A stretch of DNA of 64,000 nt from Enterococcus ureasiticus (GTDB taxonomy: Bacteria; Bacillota; Bacilli; Lactobacillales; Enterococcaceae): positions 310,001 to 374,000 of the forward strand of contig NZ_MIJZ01000015.1 of assembly GCF_001730285.1 (NCBI RefSeq). Direction: 5' to 3'. The position numbers were made by a program, and so were the translations under genes. Under the pieces are notes generated by a model. That model was not told where the DNA came from. It worked only from the letters and a program-made list of their open reading frames with translations, and ran no database searches. The number at the start of each line of letters is the position of its first letter. Position 1 is the stretch's first letter. Shown here in pieces: positions 8,924-18,424 of the stretch.

Positions 8924-11900
8924 ATGAGGAAAAAAATAATTAATTTATTTATGCTTGTATGTTTAACAATGCCTATTTTCTTAGGTCCGATAAATGCTTA
9001 TGGAGTCGCTATAGCTGCAGAAGAAATTGGCCTATCTAATGAAAATACTCAAAACTTGTTGGAAAATGAACATCAGCAGGAGGTAGTCGCTGAAAGTGAT
9101 AAAGAAGTGGAAAATGAGGATAGTCAAATACCGATTCTCAATACTGAAACAAATCATCAGCTTAACATGATTTGGGTATCCGCTGATGGAGTAGAGACAG
9201 ATCATTTGAGCGAAACGTTTACACAAGAGTATTGGAAAGGACGATTACGTATCAGGGGAAACATTTCCACTAATGAACGTTCTGAATACCAGTATATTAT
9301 TGATATGGGCAGTGATTTTAATGGAACACTATCTAGTAAAAATCCTGAAATATCAGTACATAATCTACCGCAAACGGGTCAATGGGAAATAAGTAGCTCG
9401 CGATTATCCAGTGAAGCAACTGAGTACCTTGAAGAAATCGATGTAGTAATTGAAAAGCCAAATATAGATTCTCAGAAAAATAGTCTTGATTTTAATTCAA
9501 TCAATTTAATTTATGAAGGAAATGATGAGGTCTCAAAACTAGCTTTATCATTAACAATTCCTACTGAGAATCCAGATTTAATAAAAATCCCTGAATTAAA
9601 ACCAGATAAACAAGAAACGCCGCCAGCAGCGATTGAATCAAAAAGTGTCCAAAATAGTAACCTGCTGGTAGCGAACCTTTCCGTTTCAGAAGTGTATTCT
9701 AATCCTAATCCACTGGCTGGAGAATATTTTGATATGACAGTCCGTGTCAATAGCGGGAGTATCGGTGATTCACAAGAGCAAATAAAACACACAAAAATTG
9801 CTGTTACATTACCTGATACTATAGAGATTATTTCATTACCAGAAAGCAATAACTATCAGATAACTACAGAACAAGTGGGACTAGATAAAAGAATAACAAT
9901 TAACTATTTAAAAGAACTGCCAGTCGGCAAGATGCTTGCTGTTCCATTTGGGTTGCGATTTAAAAAAGGAATCAGTCTCCCTGCAACAACCTTAACTGGA
10001 CGAATTAATGTCACGGCAAGTAATGCAAATGGGAAAGAAAAAGCACTTGATGGCATTCATCCGAAAATCAAAGAACCAGTTAGTCATTTGATTGCTGAAA
10101 AAGATCCAGATGCAGAACCAATCGAAATTCATACATCAAAAATAAAAATTGTTCCAGAATCAGAAATCGGCGGTGTAAATATCAAAAATGGCAACTTGCG
10201 TATTGAATTTCCTGCTGAAATCGAATTATATAGTGTAACGTATAAAGGAACGAATTATCCTGTTGAAGGGCCTAAAAACGGTATTTACAGTGTCGATATT
10301 CCAGTCGGTGATATCAATGTTGAAAATGCCGAGACCACAGTTGAGTTAACCTATGAATACCCATATTCTACAACTGGAAAACCTAAAATTCATGAAATTA
10401 AAGCACGCTTGACTGGTAAAAGGCTAGACGGAACACTTGTAAATGAGGAAGTTCTTTTACCTGAAACAGTTCCAGCAGTTGGAGATTTAAGTGGTTACCC
10501 TGGAATCAAATTTTTTACCAAAATCGCTCCTAATAAAGTGCTTAAAGAAAAAGATCAAACCTTAGCCTACACACTCTCATTCTCACCAAAACTGGATATG
10601 CGGGATGTTTACTTAGTGGATGATCCGATCCGAAGCACTGATGAGCTGGACTTTTTTGAAGGATTCCGCTACCAAAGTTTTTCTTGGTCAGCGCAAAAAA
10701 GTAAAAATCCAGCAATTACAGGATTAGTCAGCACAGAGTTATTCTACCAAACGAAAAACGATAACAATTGGCATTCGATGGGAGCAGCAAGTCCGGCTAA
10801 TACGATCCAAGTATCAAGTTTAGGCCTATCATCTGGTGATTATATCACTACTGTGAAGTATAAATTTACTTATCAAGGATCAAATAAGCTACCTAAAGAT
10901 GCTGGAAAAGTCTCGATTTCGGCAATTGGTAAAACGATGGAAGGTGTGAAGGACGCTACTTTGTCATTAGCAGATGGCTTGACGAATACATTGTATATTT
11001 ACGGTGACCGCAAGCATGCTAACGCACCAGATAGCTCATATGAACCTTTTGTTCAAGGTGGTTATGAAGCGAATCAAGACAATAAAAACAATACCCAAAC
11101 GGCAACAACGCTTTTAACAGGCGAAGGTGCATTTCCTGGTTATTATGAATGGGGCGCTCCTTTTTCTCCAAGTGTCAATGATATCGGGGATACTTTTATT
11201 TACCAAATCGGTGTCAATAATGTCTATGGCTCCGGAGCTTTAAAAGACGCTATTCTTTTTATCACAGTTCCAACGAGCATCAATATTGAAAATGTTGAGC
11301 TGGTAAATCCCCAAAATGATCCCAATGCCCAAATTGAGATCAAACAGATCGGAAATTCATTGCAATTAGTGACGATACGTTACAATAACAATTGGCTTAA
11401 TAATGAAGGGTGGAACAATAATCATGCGATAAGGATTACGGCAAATGGCTCTGAGAGAGTCAAAGGTGTAGAGAAATTCAGTAATTATTTAGTATCAGGA
11501 GATCCAAAGCAAAATTATGACGATGGTGTAGCTTGGACGGCAGTTCCTGGGGCGGGAAGTTTTTCAGCAGCACGGTCGCAGAATCTTCCTGTTAACTTCA
11601 ATCGTTCCGTCGGTTTAGATAGTAAAAAGGAAATTTCGAGCAACGGTGTTGATTTCTCTCGTGTGATTAATCTATTAAACCAAGGTGTAGGCAATGATGT
11701 TACTTATCGCATTACAGTTCCAAATAATGGTGATATTAAAATTAATGAATTACATGTTATTGATAATCTTCCTAGCAATAACGATACGATGACTATTTCA
11801 GGCGATGGACGTCATTCTACGATTGGAGGACAACTAAAATCCATTTCATTAGCGGATGGTTCGTTATTGAGTGAAAACTATGAATTATATTATTCCACAA

Positions 11901-13531
11901 ATACAAATGCTGAAAATAATCTAACAGAATTAAAGAACCTAACAAATGACCAATCAACCTGGCAAATTTGGGATGGTCAAACACCACTGGATCCATCAGC
12001 TTCGGCAATCAAAATTATCAAGAAAGATGGATTAGACGCTAAGCAGTCGGTTTCTTTCCACCTTTCCTACCATGTTCCAGAAACAGCTAGTGAACTTTCC
12101 ACTCTTTGGAATAGTTTTGCTGTAGGGGGAAGCTACGTGGATGGTGCAACGAAGCCAACTTTAGAAGTCGGTGAACCAGTGAAATCTGGTGCCTATGTTG
12201 CGCAAGAAGAACCAACCAAACAAATAGCAGGAATTCTTTGGTTAGATGAAAATGCTAATGGATTAAGAGAAGAGTCAGAAGCGAGAATTCCTGATGCTGA
12301 AGTTGCGCTCTATGATTGGAATAACGACTTAGTTGCCACGACAAAAACAAAAGCAGATGGCTCTTATGCGTTTAACCAGTTATACAATAAAAAATATCAC
12401 GTAATAATCAAGCGCGTAAATTCAACCTTCAATTTAACGTCATATCAAACAGGATCTGAAAAAACGATCAATAATGACTTTTTAGAAATAGATGGAGACG
12501 AACAATACGGAGAAGCGGTTGTTGATCTGGCAACAGAAGAAAAACCGTTGAATATCGATGGAGGGTATATAGAACCAACAACAATCGATGGATATATCTG
12601 GTATGACAGCGATCGAGACGGTCGGCAAACGGCTGGTGAAGCGCCCGCGAGTAATGTCACGGTTTCTCTTTATCGAGTAGAGAATACGAGACAAGAAACA
12701 TTTGTAAAAACGGTTAAAACAGGCACAAATGGAAAATATTTCTTCACTGGTTCAAAAATCGTACCAGGAAACTATGTGATTCATGCCGAAATTCCTACTG
12801 ATTATGCGACAACAATCAAAGGGCAAGCAACGGAAAAACAAGTTTCAAAATTCAATCGTAATGGAAAAACAGATATCATCGAAGTGAAAAAGGGGATCAA
12901 TAGTGATTGGGACTTAGGTTTAGTCTTAGATTTACCAACCTATACCAAGATTGAAGGGAAAAAAATCTGGAAAGAGGATCAGACGAAAAAGAGTCAACGA
13001 CCTCAATCAATTAAAATTCAGGTTTTTCAAGATGGAAAAACCTACGGAAAGCCGCTTAAAGTAAGTTCGAATCAGACTGATGAATGGACATTCTTAGTAG
13101 ATGGACTGCCAGAGTATCGACCTCAAAGCGACCAAAAATATGTTTATACGATCAAAGAAGTAGATATTCCGGTGAATTATACAAGTAAGGTTGATGATGC
13201 GACATTCACGATCACGAATACGTATACTGCTAATAGTACAGAAAAAGATCCAGAATCTAGTAAGCCAAAAGAACAAACAAGTGAATCAACAAAAGAACCA
13301 ACTAGCGGTCATACTGGGTCTAGTGAAACAATCGCAGATCCAAATGACCGCAATATAGTAACGAGTTCATCTTACACAAAAGATAAAAATGTTGGGGCTA
13401 GTGGACCCCCAAAAAATAAACTTCCAAAAACAGGGGAGCAAATTCAAAACCATATTTTCTTAGGGATTGTACTAATAGCTGGAAGTATAGGCTTTACGTT
13501 AATGCATAGAAAAAAATATGGAGAATTTTGA
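8924..13531 (+). CDS. LPXTG-anchored surface protein with SdrD_B and Cna_B domains
   Basis: A protein of 1535 residues. A signal peptide covers about residues 1-32, ending near AIAAEE. A long N-terminal region of beta-rich isopeptide/adhesin-like domains runs to about 1090. SdrD_B-type repeats follow at about 1100-1190 (GILWLDENANG) and 1220-1310 (GYIWYDSDRDG), then a Cna_B domain at about 1340-1435 (GKKIWKEDQ through TITNTY). A Ser/Thr/Glu/Lys linker leads to the sorting signal LPKTG at 1500-1504, a hydrophobic segment and a short charged tail. It should be a wall-anchored adhesin or scaffold. It is divergent from the coiled-coil LPXTG gene, and the pair is bracketed by the two small-RNA-like units. 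Confidence 0.92.
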   Translation: MRKKIINLFMLVCLTMPIFLGPINAYGVAIAAEEIGLSNENTQNLLENEHQQEVVAESDKEVENEDSQIPILNTETNHQLNMIWVSADGVETDHLSETFTQEYWKGRLRIRGNISTNERSEYQYIIDMGSDFNGTLSSKNPEISVHNLPQTGQWEISSSRLSSEATEYLEEIDVVIEKPNIDSQKNSLDFNSINLIYEGNDEVSKLALSLTIPTENPDLIKIPELKPDKQETPPAAIESKSVQNSNLLVANLSVSEVYSNPNPLAGEYFDMTVRVNSGSIGDSQEQIKHTKIAVTLPDTIEIISLPESNNYQITTEQVGLDKRITINYLKELPVGKMLAVPFGLRFKKGISLPATTLTGRINVTASNANGKEKALDGIHPKIKEPVSHLIAEKDPDAEPIEIHTSKIKIVPESEIGGVNIKNGNLRIEFPAEIELYSVTYKGTNYPVEGPKNGIYSVDIPVGDINVENAETTVELTYEYPYSTTGKPKIHEIKARLTGKRLDGTLVNEEVLLPETVPAVGDLSGYPGIKFFTKIAPNKVLKEKDQTLAYTLSFSPKLDMRDVYLVDDPIRSTDELDFFEGFRYQSFSWSAQKSKNPAITGLVSTELFYQTKNDNNWHSMGAASPANTIQVSSLGLSSGDYITTVKYKFTYQGSNKLPKDAGKVSISAIGKTMEGVKDATLSLADGLTNTLYIYGDRKHANAPDSSYEPFVQGGYEANQDNKNNTQTATTLLTGEGAFPGYYEWGAPFSPSVNDIGDTFIYQIGVNNVYGSGALKDAILFITVPTSINIENVELVNPQNDPNAQIEIKQIGNSLQLVTIRYNNNWLNNEGWNNNHAIRITANGSERVKGVEKFSNYLVSGDPKQNYDDGVAWTAVPGAGSFSAARSQNLPVNFNRSVGLDSKKEISSNGVDFSRVINLLNQGVGNDVTYRITVPNNGDIKINELHVIDNLPSNNDTMTISGDGRHSTIGGQLKSISLADGSLLSENYELYYSTNTNAENNLTELKNLTNDQSTWQIWDGQTPLDPSASAIKIIKKDGLDAKQSVSFHLSYHVPETASELSTLWNSFAVGGSYVDGATKPTLEVGEPVKSGAYVAQEEPTKQIAGILWLDENANGLREESEARIPDAEVALYDWNNDLVATTKTKADGSYAFNQLYNKKYHVIIKRVNSTFNLTSYQTGSEKTINNDFLEIDGDEQYGEAVVDLATEEKPLNIDGGYIEPTTIDGYIWYDSDRDGRQTAGEAPASNVTVSLYRVENTRQETFVKTVKTGTNGKYFFTGSKIVPGNYVIHAEIPTDYATTIKGQATEKQVSKFNRNGKTDIIEVKKGINSDWDLGLVLDLPTYTKIEGKKIWKEDQTKKSQRPQSIKIQVFQDGKTYGKPLKVSSNQTDEWTFLVDGLPEYRPQSDQKYVYTIKEVDIPVNYTSKVDDATFTITNTYTANSTEKDPESSKPKEQTSESTKEPTSGHTGSSETIADPNDRNIVTSSSYTKDKNVGASGPPKNKLPKTGEQIQNHIFLGIVLIAGSIGFTLMHRKKYGEF

Positions 13532-13620
13532 AGAAATAATGAAAAAAATCCATAAAACAACTAAAAAGTCTAACTTTGACTAAACTATCATGCTAAATAA
13601 ACCAACCTTTTCACACAAAA

Positions 13621-13737
13621 TAGTCACAAATTCGGGTTATTATATATTCATACCAAACAAACAACCCTAACAAAACACTTTTTTCATTTTTTAACTCCTT
13701 TTCCCGCTCTTTCCCCGAAGAGCGGGTGTTTTTTTGT
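13621..13737 (+). ncRNA. Candidate small RNA, copy 2
   Basis: Same layout as 3426-3538: TAGTCA, 16 bases, TATATT (13643-13648), a conserved A/C-rich leader, AACTCCTTTTCCC, then the hairpin CCCGCTCTT/AAGAGCGGG (13703-13726) and a T run. Compared with copy 1 one stem pair has changed from A-T to G-C on both arms at once, which supports selection on RNA pairing. It also serves as the apparent terminator of the LPXTG gene ending at 13531. Confidence 0.5.
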
Positions 13738-13856
13738 TACCAAAGATTCTGTCATTTTTTCATACATAAAAAATAAAAATTGATGTTCATTTTTCGAAAG
13801 AACTTTCTAGGAATCAGCAGTACACTAAAGAGACCAAATGAAGGGATTGAGGATTG

Positions 13857-14684
13857 ATGAACGAAAATAAACCAACACAATTCAAAAATGCACACAGAAA
13901 AGACAAACCACTCGTTTTACTAAATATTTGGGATGTAGCAAGTGCCAACGAATTGACAAAGAAAAATATTGCCTTGGCCCCAACTGGTAGTTATGCAATG
14001 TCAAATCATTATGGCTATCAAGATGGTGAAAATATGCCTTTTGCTGAAATAGTAGATTATATCAAACAAATGAACCCGGAAACTAATTATATCACCGTAG
14101 ATATCGAATCAGGTTATGCCGAAAATAGAACAGATTTGGTGAGTAACATTGAATCACTCATAAACACCGGGGGCGTCGGGATCAATATTGAAGATAAACA
14201 ACCAAACTCAGAAACACTTTATTCCATCGATGAACAAAACGAGAGACTGCATAGTATCAAACAAAAACTCCGCTCCATGAAAAAAGAGCTATTTATCAAT
14301 GTGAGAACAGATACTTATTTTATCGGAGATATTGCTGAAAACAACCAAAATGAAGATGTATTAACCCAAACAATCACTCGAATCAAAGCCTATGAAAAAA
14401 CAGGAATCGATGGTATTTTTATACCAGGTTTAAAAAATAAAGAACATATCAAGAAAATAGTAGCTGAAACAGCGTTACCGATCAATATTATGCTAGATAT
14501 CAAAGAAGATTCAATTGCAGAATATCTAAATACAGGAATTTCAAGAATCAGCTTTGGTCCTTCGATCTATATGATTTATAATGAAAGTGAAAATACTGAT
14601 TTAGATGCATTTTATACATCGTTACTAGCAGATTTGGCTCAATATGAGGAACAAGATCTTATTGAATTGTTCAGAATAAAATAG
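13857..14684 (+). CDS. Isocitrate lyase/phosphoenolpyruvate mutase superfamily protein
   Basis: A cytosolic protein of 275 residues with the TIM-barrel signatures of the ICL/PEP-mutase superfamily: DIESGYAE, then GVGINIEDK, then INVRTDTY, and the late SFGPSIYM segment. These place metal-binding acidic residues where the family expects them. Members cleave or rearrange C-C or P-C bonds of 2-oxo or carboxylate substrates; the exact reaction is unknown here. An in-frame TTG directly precedes the ATG, with GAGG four bases upstream of it; I start at the ATG. The Ada gene follows after 15 bases, so the two form an operon. Confidence 0.85.
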   Translation: MNENKPTQFKNAHRKDKPLVLLNIWDVASANELTKKNIALAPTGSYAMSNHYGYQDGENMPFAEIVDYIKQMNPETNYITVDIESGYAENRTDLVSNIESLINTGGVGINIEDKQPNSETLYSIDEQNERLHSIKQKLRSMKKELFINVRTDTYFIGDIAENNQNEDVLTQTITRIKAYEKTGIDGIFIPGLKNKEHIKKIVAETALPINIMLDIKEDSIAEYLNTGISRISFGPSIYMIYNESENTDLDAFYTSLLADLAQYEEQDLIELFRIK

Positions 14685-14699
14685 GAAGGAGAATGTCCA

Positions 14700-15749
14700 A
14701 TGATCAGCGAAAAAGAACAAAAACATTACTATCAAGCACTATTGGCGAAAGATTCTACCTATGACGGTATCTTTTTTGTCGGCATCAAATCAACAGGCAT
14801 TTTTTGCCACGCAACATGTCCTGCAAGAAAACCGAAGTACGAAAATTGTACTTTTTACGAAACAGCAGAAGAAGCCCTTTTATCTGGTTATAGACCATGT
14901 AAACGATGCAAACCGTTATCTTTTCCAAGAGAAATTCCGCCTTTGGTTCAGCAAATGGTGGAACTAGTGGAAGAAAACCCAGAAAAGCGTTGGAAAGACC
15001 AAGATTTCGCGGAGTTGGGCATTCACTCAATGACAGCCAGAAGACAATTTAAAAAAGTCTATGGCATGACATTTGTTCAATATGCACGTTCAAGAAGGAT
15101 GGGAATGGCGTTGAAATCAATCAAAAATGGTGAAAAACGGATCGATACCCAGTTAGATGTGGGGTATGATTCTTCTAGCGGATTTTATGATGCTTTTTCA
15201 AAAATCATGGGCAGAAATCCGAAACAATCAAAAGACATCAAGGTATTATCTGCTGATTGGATCGATACGATTCTTGGACCGATGATGAGTATTGCAGATG
15301 ACGAATATTTATATTTGCTGGAATTTGTCGATCGCCGTGGGTTGGAAAGAGAAATAGAGCGGTTGCGAAATCGAATGAATGCTTCAATCGTTCCTGGAAA
15401 AACGAAAATCAATGAGCAAATAAAAGAGGAATTGGATTTGTATTTCGAGAAGAAACTGGATGAATTTCAGACACCTTATATTTGTCTAGGTTCTGACTTT
15501 CAGAAAAGTGTGTGGCAGGCTTTGACGGACATCATGCGTGGTGAAACGTCTTCTTATAAAGAATTGGCTACTGTAATCGGAAGTCCGAATGGAATGCGTG
15601 CGGTTGGCAATGCGAATGGCGCGAATCAATTGGCGATCATTATTCCGTGTCATCGAGTGATACAGACGGATGGTAGTTTAGGTGGCTATGGTGGCGGAGT
15701 TGAGCGCAAGAAGTGGTTGTTGAAGCATGAGCGGGAGTATGATTTGTGA
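14700..15749 (+). CDS. ada: Bifunctional transcriptional activator / DNA alkylation repair protein Ada
   Basis: A protein of 349 residues with the classical three-part Ada layout. The N-terminal zinc-binding domain has Cys36, Cys40, Cys67 and Cys70 (FCHATC and RPCKRC), the site that accepts methyl groups from phosphotriesters. An AraC-type helix-turn-helix covers about residues 80-180. The C-terminal O6-methylguanine methyltransferase has acceptor Cys317 in IPCHRV. Methylation of the N-terminal domain turns the protein into an activator of its own operon, so the upstream ICL-like gene is likely to be induced by alkylating agents as well. The start has AAGGAG eight bases upstream. Confidence 0.95.
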   Translation: MISEKEQKHYYQALLAKDSTYDGIFFVGIKSTGIFCHATCPARKPKYENCTFYETAEEALLSGYRPCKRCKPLSFPREIPPLVQQMVELVEENPEKRWKDQDFAELGIHSMTARRQFKKVYGMTFVQYARSRRMGMALKSIKNGEKRIDTQLDVGYDSSSGFYDAFSKIMGRNPKQSKDIKVLSADWIDTILGPMMSIADDEYLYLLEFVDRRGLEREIERLRNRMNASIVPGKTKINEQIKEELDLYFEKKLDEFQTPYICLGSDFQKSVWQALTDIMRGETSSYKELATVIGSPNGMRAVGNANGANQLAIIIPCHRVIQTDGSLGGYGGGVERKKWLLKHEREYDL

Positions 15750-15757
15750 GTAGAATA

Positions 15758-15801
15758 AAAAGAGCGATAGCCATATCTTAAGACTTGGCTATCGCTCTTT
15801 T
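15758..15801. terminator. Bidirectional terminator between ada and the TPM-domain gene
   Basis: The perfect 16-bp arms AAAAGAGCGATAGCCA and TGGCTATCGCTCTTTT surround a 12-base loop, with A and T runs at either end. The flanking genes converge on it. Confidence 0.92.
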
Positions 15802-15805
15802 CTAT

Positions 15806-17416
15806 TTACCAGCCTCCAGAAAAGCCGCCTCCGCCTGATGAACCACCGCCACCCCCGGAAGATCCGCCAGAATCACTACTTCGATAACTTGAGGTACTAA
15901 AATATTGTAACGTTTGATAACTTGATAAATTCATGCCAGGTATGGCACCAAGAAATAAGCATTTATCAAGATCCGTGATCGCTTTTTGATAATAGTCAGA
16001 CTCGATTTTTTTAAAATCCTTCTCACCCTTTTTAAAAGCTTTAGGCAATTCATTTTCAAAATTACCTGCTTCTATTAAAAAATCTTCCTTACTGGTATCT
16101 TGACCTTTTAACAGATGATAGGAAACAAGTAAAACCAGTAATTTTTCTTTTTGTTTTGTGTAAAATGATTTTGATACATGTTTTTTTACAAAGACTTGCA
16201 CAATCTTTCTCGTTTGCATGAAAGCAACTCTGGCTTGAACGATTTTTTGTAAAATTTCTAAGTAGTCACTATCTGATTTTTTCAGTCTTGTTTGTAGTTG
16301 TTCATTAGCCTGAGTGATGTTCTGTGGTTCTGTTAGGAAATCACCTAAACTCTGAGAATACGCTTCATAGTACCGCTCACTGATTTCTAAACACATGGTG
16401 CAATACGTTAGCTTGTTGGCTGCAGTAAGGTGATGCATACGATATTTACCAAGTTGTGTTGTGTAATCAATGACATCGCTTGTAAATAAAATCTTAGTTA
16501 AATAGTGTTGTAAAGGTTTATAGTTATCAAAATTGGCTAGAATCAATATCCTAATAGGTGTTTCTTTGACATAAAGCATAATCGCTTTTTCTCTCACAGC
16601 TACTTTACCTAGCCAACGTACTTGTAATTCTTGGATCGAATCAAACAGGGGCTTTTTTAAAAGCCGTTCTTCTAAGAAACTCCTTAAGAAAAGAAAGCCG
16701 ATAAATAGACTCAAAGCAACCAACGTTGATAGGACAAAATGATCCATGATAAAAGCAAAAGCGCTCCCAATATAGTTTGAAAAATTCTTTTTCGGTTCTA
16801 CATAGTGATATTCAGAATCGTCATAAGAATTACTTGCCTGTTCTATATCTTGAATTTCCTTTTTCGCTGCTTCGTAATTGCCATAACGTTCATTGACGAT
16901 CGTTATGATATTGTGGCTGATGATAGTCAAACCTTGATCATACTTTTCCTCACGAAACAATTGTTCCACGCTTGTAGGCACAATGGCACGTTTCATGCTA
17001 TCTGTGATCACGTCTTCTACACCATACCCAACTTCTAAACGATATTTTCGGTCAGAGACGGCAATGACAAATAGAAAGCCGTTGTTTAGGTCTTTATCAC
17101 CGATACCTAACGTTTGGAAGGTTTCATTTGCGTAGGTTTCAATCGTTTCGTTTTTGGGTAATTTTTTTATCGTTTTTAGGACGAATTGCGGGCTGCCAGG
17201 TAGTTGTTTGAAATCTGATTCGTTTGCTTGGATGATCGCTTGTTTTGTTTCCTCGCTTAATAAACCAGCTTGATCGTCGACGAAGAAACTTTCGGCTGAG
17301 CTGGTTTGTGGGGTGGATAGTGTGAATAGAAAGATTGTAGTGAGGAGTAGGATTGTTTTTAAAAAGTTTATTTTGGTAAATTGTGTGTGTTTTTTATGTG
17401 TGTGATTTGAGTTCAT
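15806..17416 (-). CDS. TPM-domain (YgcG-like) membrane protein with glycine-rich tail
   Basis: A protein of 536 residues. A signal peptide (about 20-41, ending SSAES) precedes a TPM domain (about 45-165: FVDDQAGLLS, GFLFVIAVSD, LEVGYGVED). A transmembrane segment lies at about 225-245, followed by a large cytoplasmic helical region, and the C-terminus is a Ser/Gly-rich tail ending in GGFSGGW. TPM proteins are membrane-anchored and some have acid phosphatase activity; the physiological substrate is unknown. A 29-base gap separates it from the upstream membrane gene at 17446-18303, so they may share a transcript, but nothing ties it functionally to the secretion locus. Confidence 0.85.
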   Translation of the reverse strand: MNSNHTHKKHTQFTKINFLKTILLLTTIFLFTLSTPQTSSAESFFVDDQAGLLSEETKQAIIQANESDFKQLPGSPQFVLKTIKKLPKNETIETYANETFQTLGIGDKDLNNGFLFVIAVSDRKYRLEVGYGVEDVITDSMKRAIVPTSVEQLFREEKYDQGLTIISHNIITIVNERYGNYEAAKKEIQDIEQASNSYDDSEYHYVEPKKNFSNYIGSAFAFIMDHFVLSTLVALSLFIGFLFLRSFLEERLLKKPLFDSIQELQVRWLGKVAVREKAIMLYVKETPIRILILANFDNYKPLQHYLTKILFTSDVIDYTTQLGKYRMHHLTAANKLTYCTMCLEISERYYEAYSQSLGDFLTEPQNITQANEQLQTRLKKSDSDYLEILQKIVQARVAFMQTRKIVQVFVKKHVSKSFYTKQKEKLLVLLVSYHLLKGQDTSKEDFLIEAGNFENELPKAFKKGEKDFKKIESDYYQKAITDLDKCLFLGAIPGMNLSSYQTLQYFSTSSYRSSDSGGSSGGGGGSSGGGGFSGGW

Positions 17417-17445
17417 TTTGCTCCTTTTGATTGTGTTGTTTTAGT

Positions 17446-18303
17446 TTAGGTGTTTAGAAAAGGATTGCTATTTTTTCTTTGTTCTTTTTTGTATTCCTTA
17501 GATTTAGAGCCATACCATATTCCATTATCTACACCAAATTTTTTTCTGAAGTCTTCTGAAAAATAGTTTAGGTAGAATAGCTTTACATAAGATTTATAGA
17601 TACTCGTCCAAAAAAATCCAGCTACAATAATAAGTATCGGAAAAAACCATAGTAGAATTAAATAGAAGTTTTGTTTCAAAGTACTATTATTTTGAAAAAG
17701 TACGCTGTATATCATAGTTACTGAAAAAAGAATCCCGATTAACTCGCGAATTTTTTTCCAATTTTTTGATATAAAATCGTCTTCTTTCTTTTCTCCATAC
17801 AGCAGTTCATTAATATTTTTTTTTGTTTTAAAAATGATTAGAAAAATACTTATAATGAACAATATAGAATAAAAGTAACGTAAAATTTTGATACTGATAA
17901 GAAGTTGACTAACAATAAAGGATAAAGCATACAAAAATATAGTTATTGCCATTAGCCACTTTGCACTGAACAGAGATAATTTTATATTAAGTCTTTTTCT
18001 ATAAAAGGTACCACCAAAAACCAAAGTGAAAAAAAGTATACTAGAAAGTATAAAAACTATTGACATGGGAGTAACAAAATATTGGTACTCATTAGTAGAA
18101 TCTAAGGTAATAGTGGCAGAGTGAAAATGTGTAATGGCGTATTGAGAGAAAAACCCTAACATTAATAGTAATGTAGAGAAAAATCCTCCTACAAGAAATC
18201 TTCTGAAAAAACTGAATTTTTCACTCATTTCACAACATTCTAAAGCAAAATTTTTGGTTATTATTTCTTCTATAGCATTAAATTCTATTTTTTTTGTAGT
18301 CAT
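17446..18303 (-). CDS. Polytopic membrane protein with C-terminal WYG-SKEYK motif (putative T7SS immunity family, type A)
   Basis: A protein of 285 residues with about six membrane segments. The cytosolic N-terminus is KKIEFNAIEEI-like and the tail reads FRKKFGVDNGIWYGSKSKEYK. It matches the protein at 23143-23982 along its length and shares the tail signature with 25596-26345 and the broken copies at 18425 and 24840. I do not recognise a named family. Its place behind a T7SS effector array and beside decayed copies suggests an immunity role against a membrane-active toxin, by analogy with TspA/TsaI of Staphylococcus aureus; that is inference. GGGAG lies nine bases before the ATG. Confidence 0.75.
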   Translation of the reverse strand: MTTKKIEFNAIEEIITKNFALECCEMSEKFSFFRRFLVGGFFSTLLLMLGFFSQYAITHFHSATITLDSTNEYQYFVTPMSIVFILSSILFFTLVFGGTFYRKRLNIKLSLFSAKWLMAITIFLYALSFIVSQLLISIKILRYFYSILFIISIFLIIFKTKKNINELLYGEKKEDDFISKNWKKIRELIGILFSVTMIYSVLFQNNSTLKQNFYLILLWFFPILIIVAGFFWTSIYKSYVKLFYLNYFSEDFRKKFGVDNGIWYGSKSKEYKKEQRKNSNPFLNT

Positions 18304-18424
18304 ATGAGATTCTCCCTCATTAATGTTTTATCAAGCAAATGATTTATGTAAATCATTTCAAGTATTTGATCAATTAATTTCATGTTATTAAGGCTATTAC
18401 TTATGGGATATATAAGCTAAGTTA

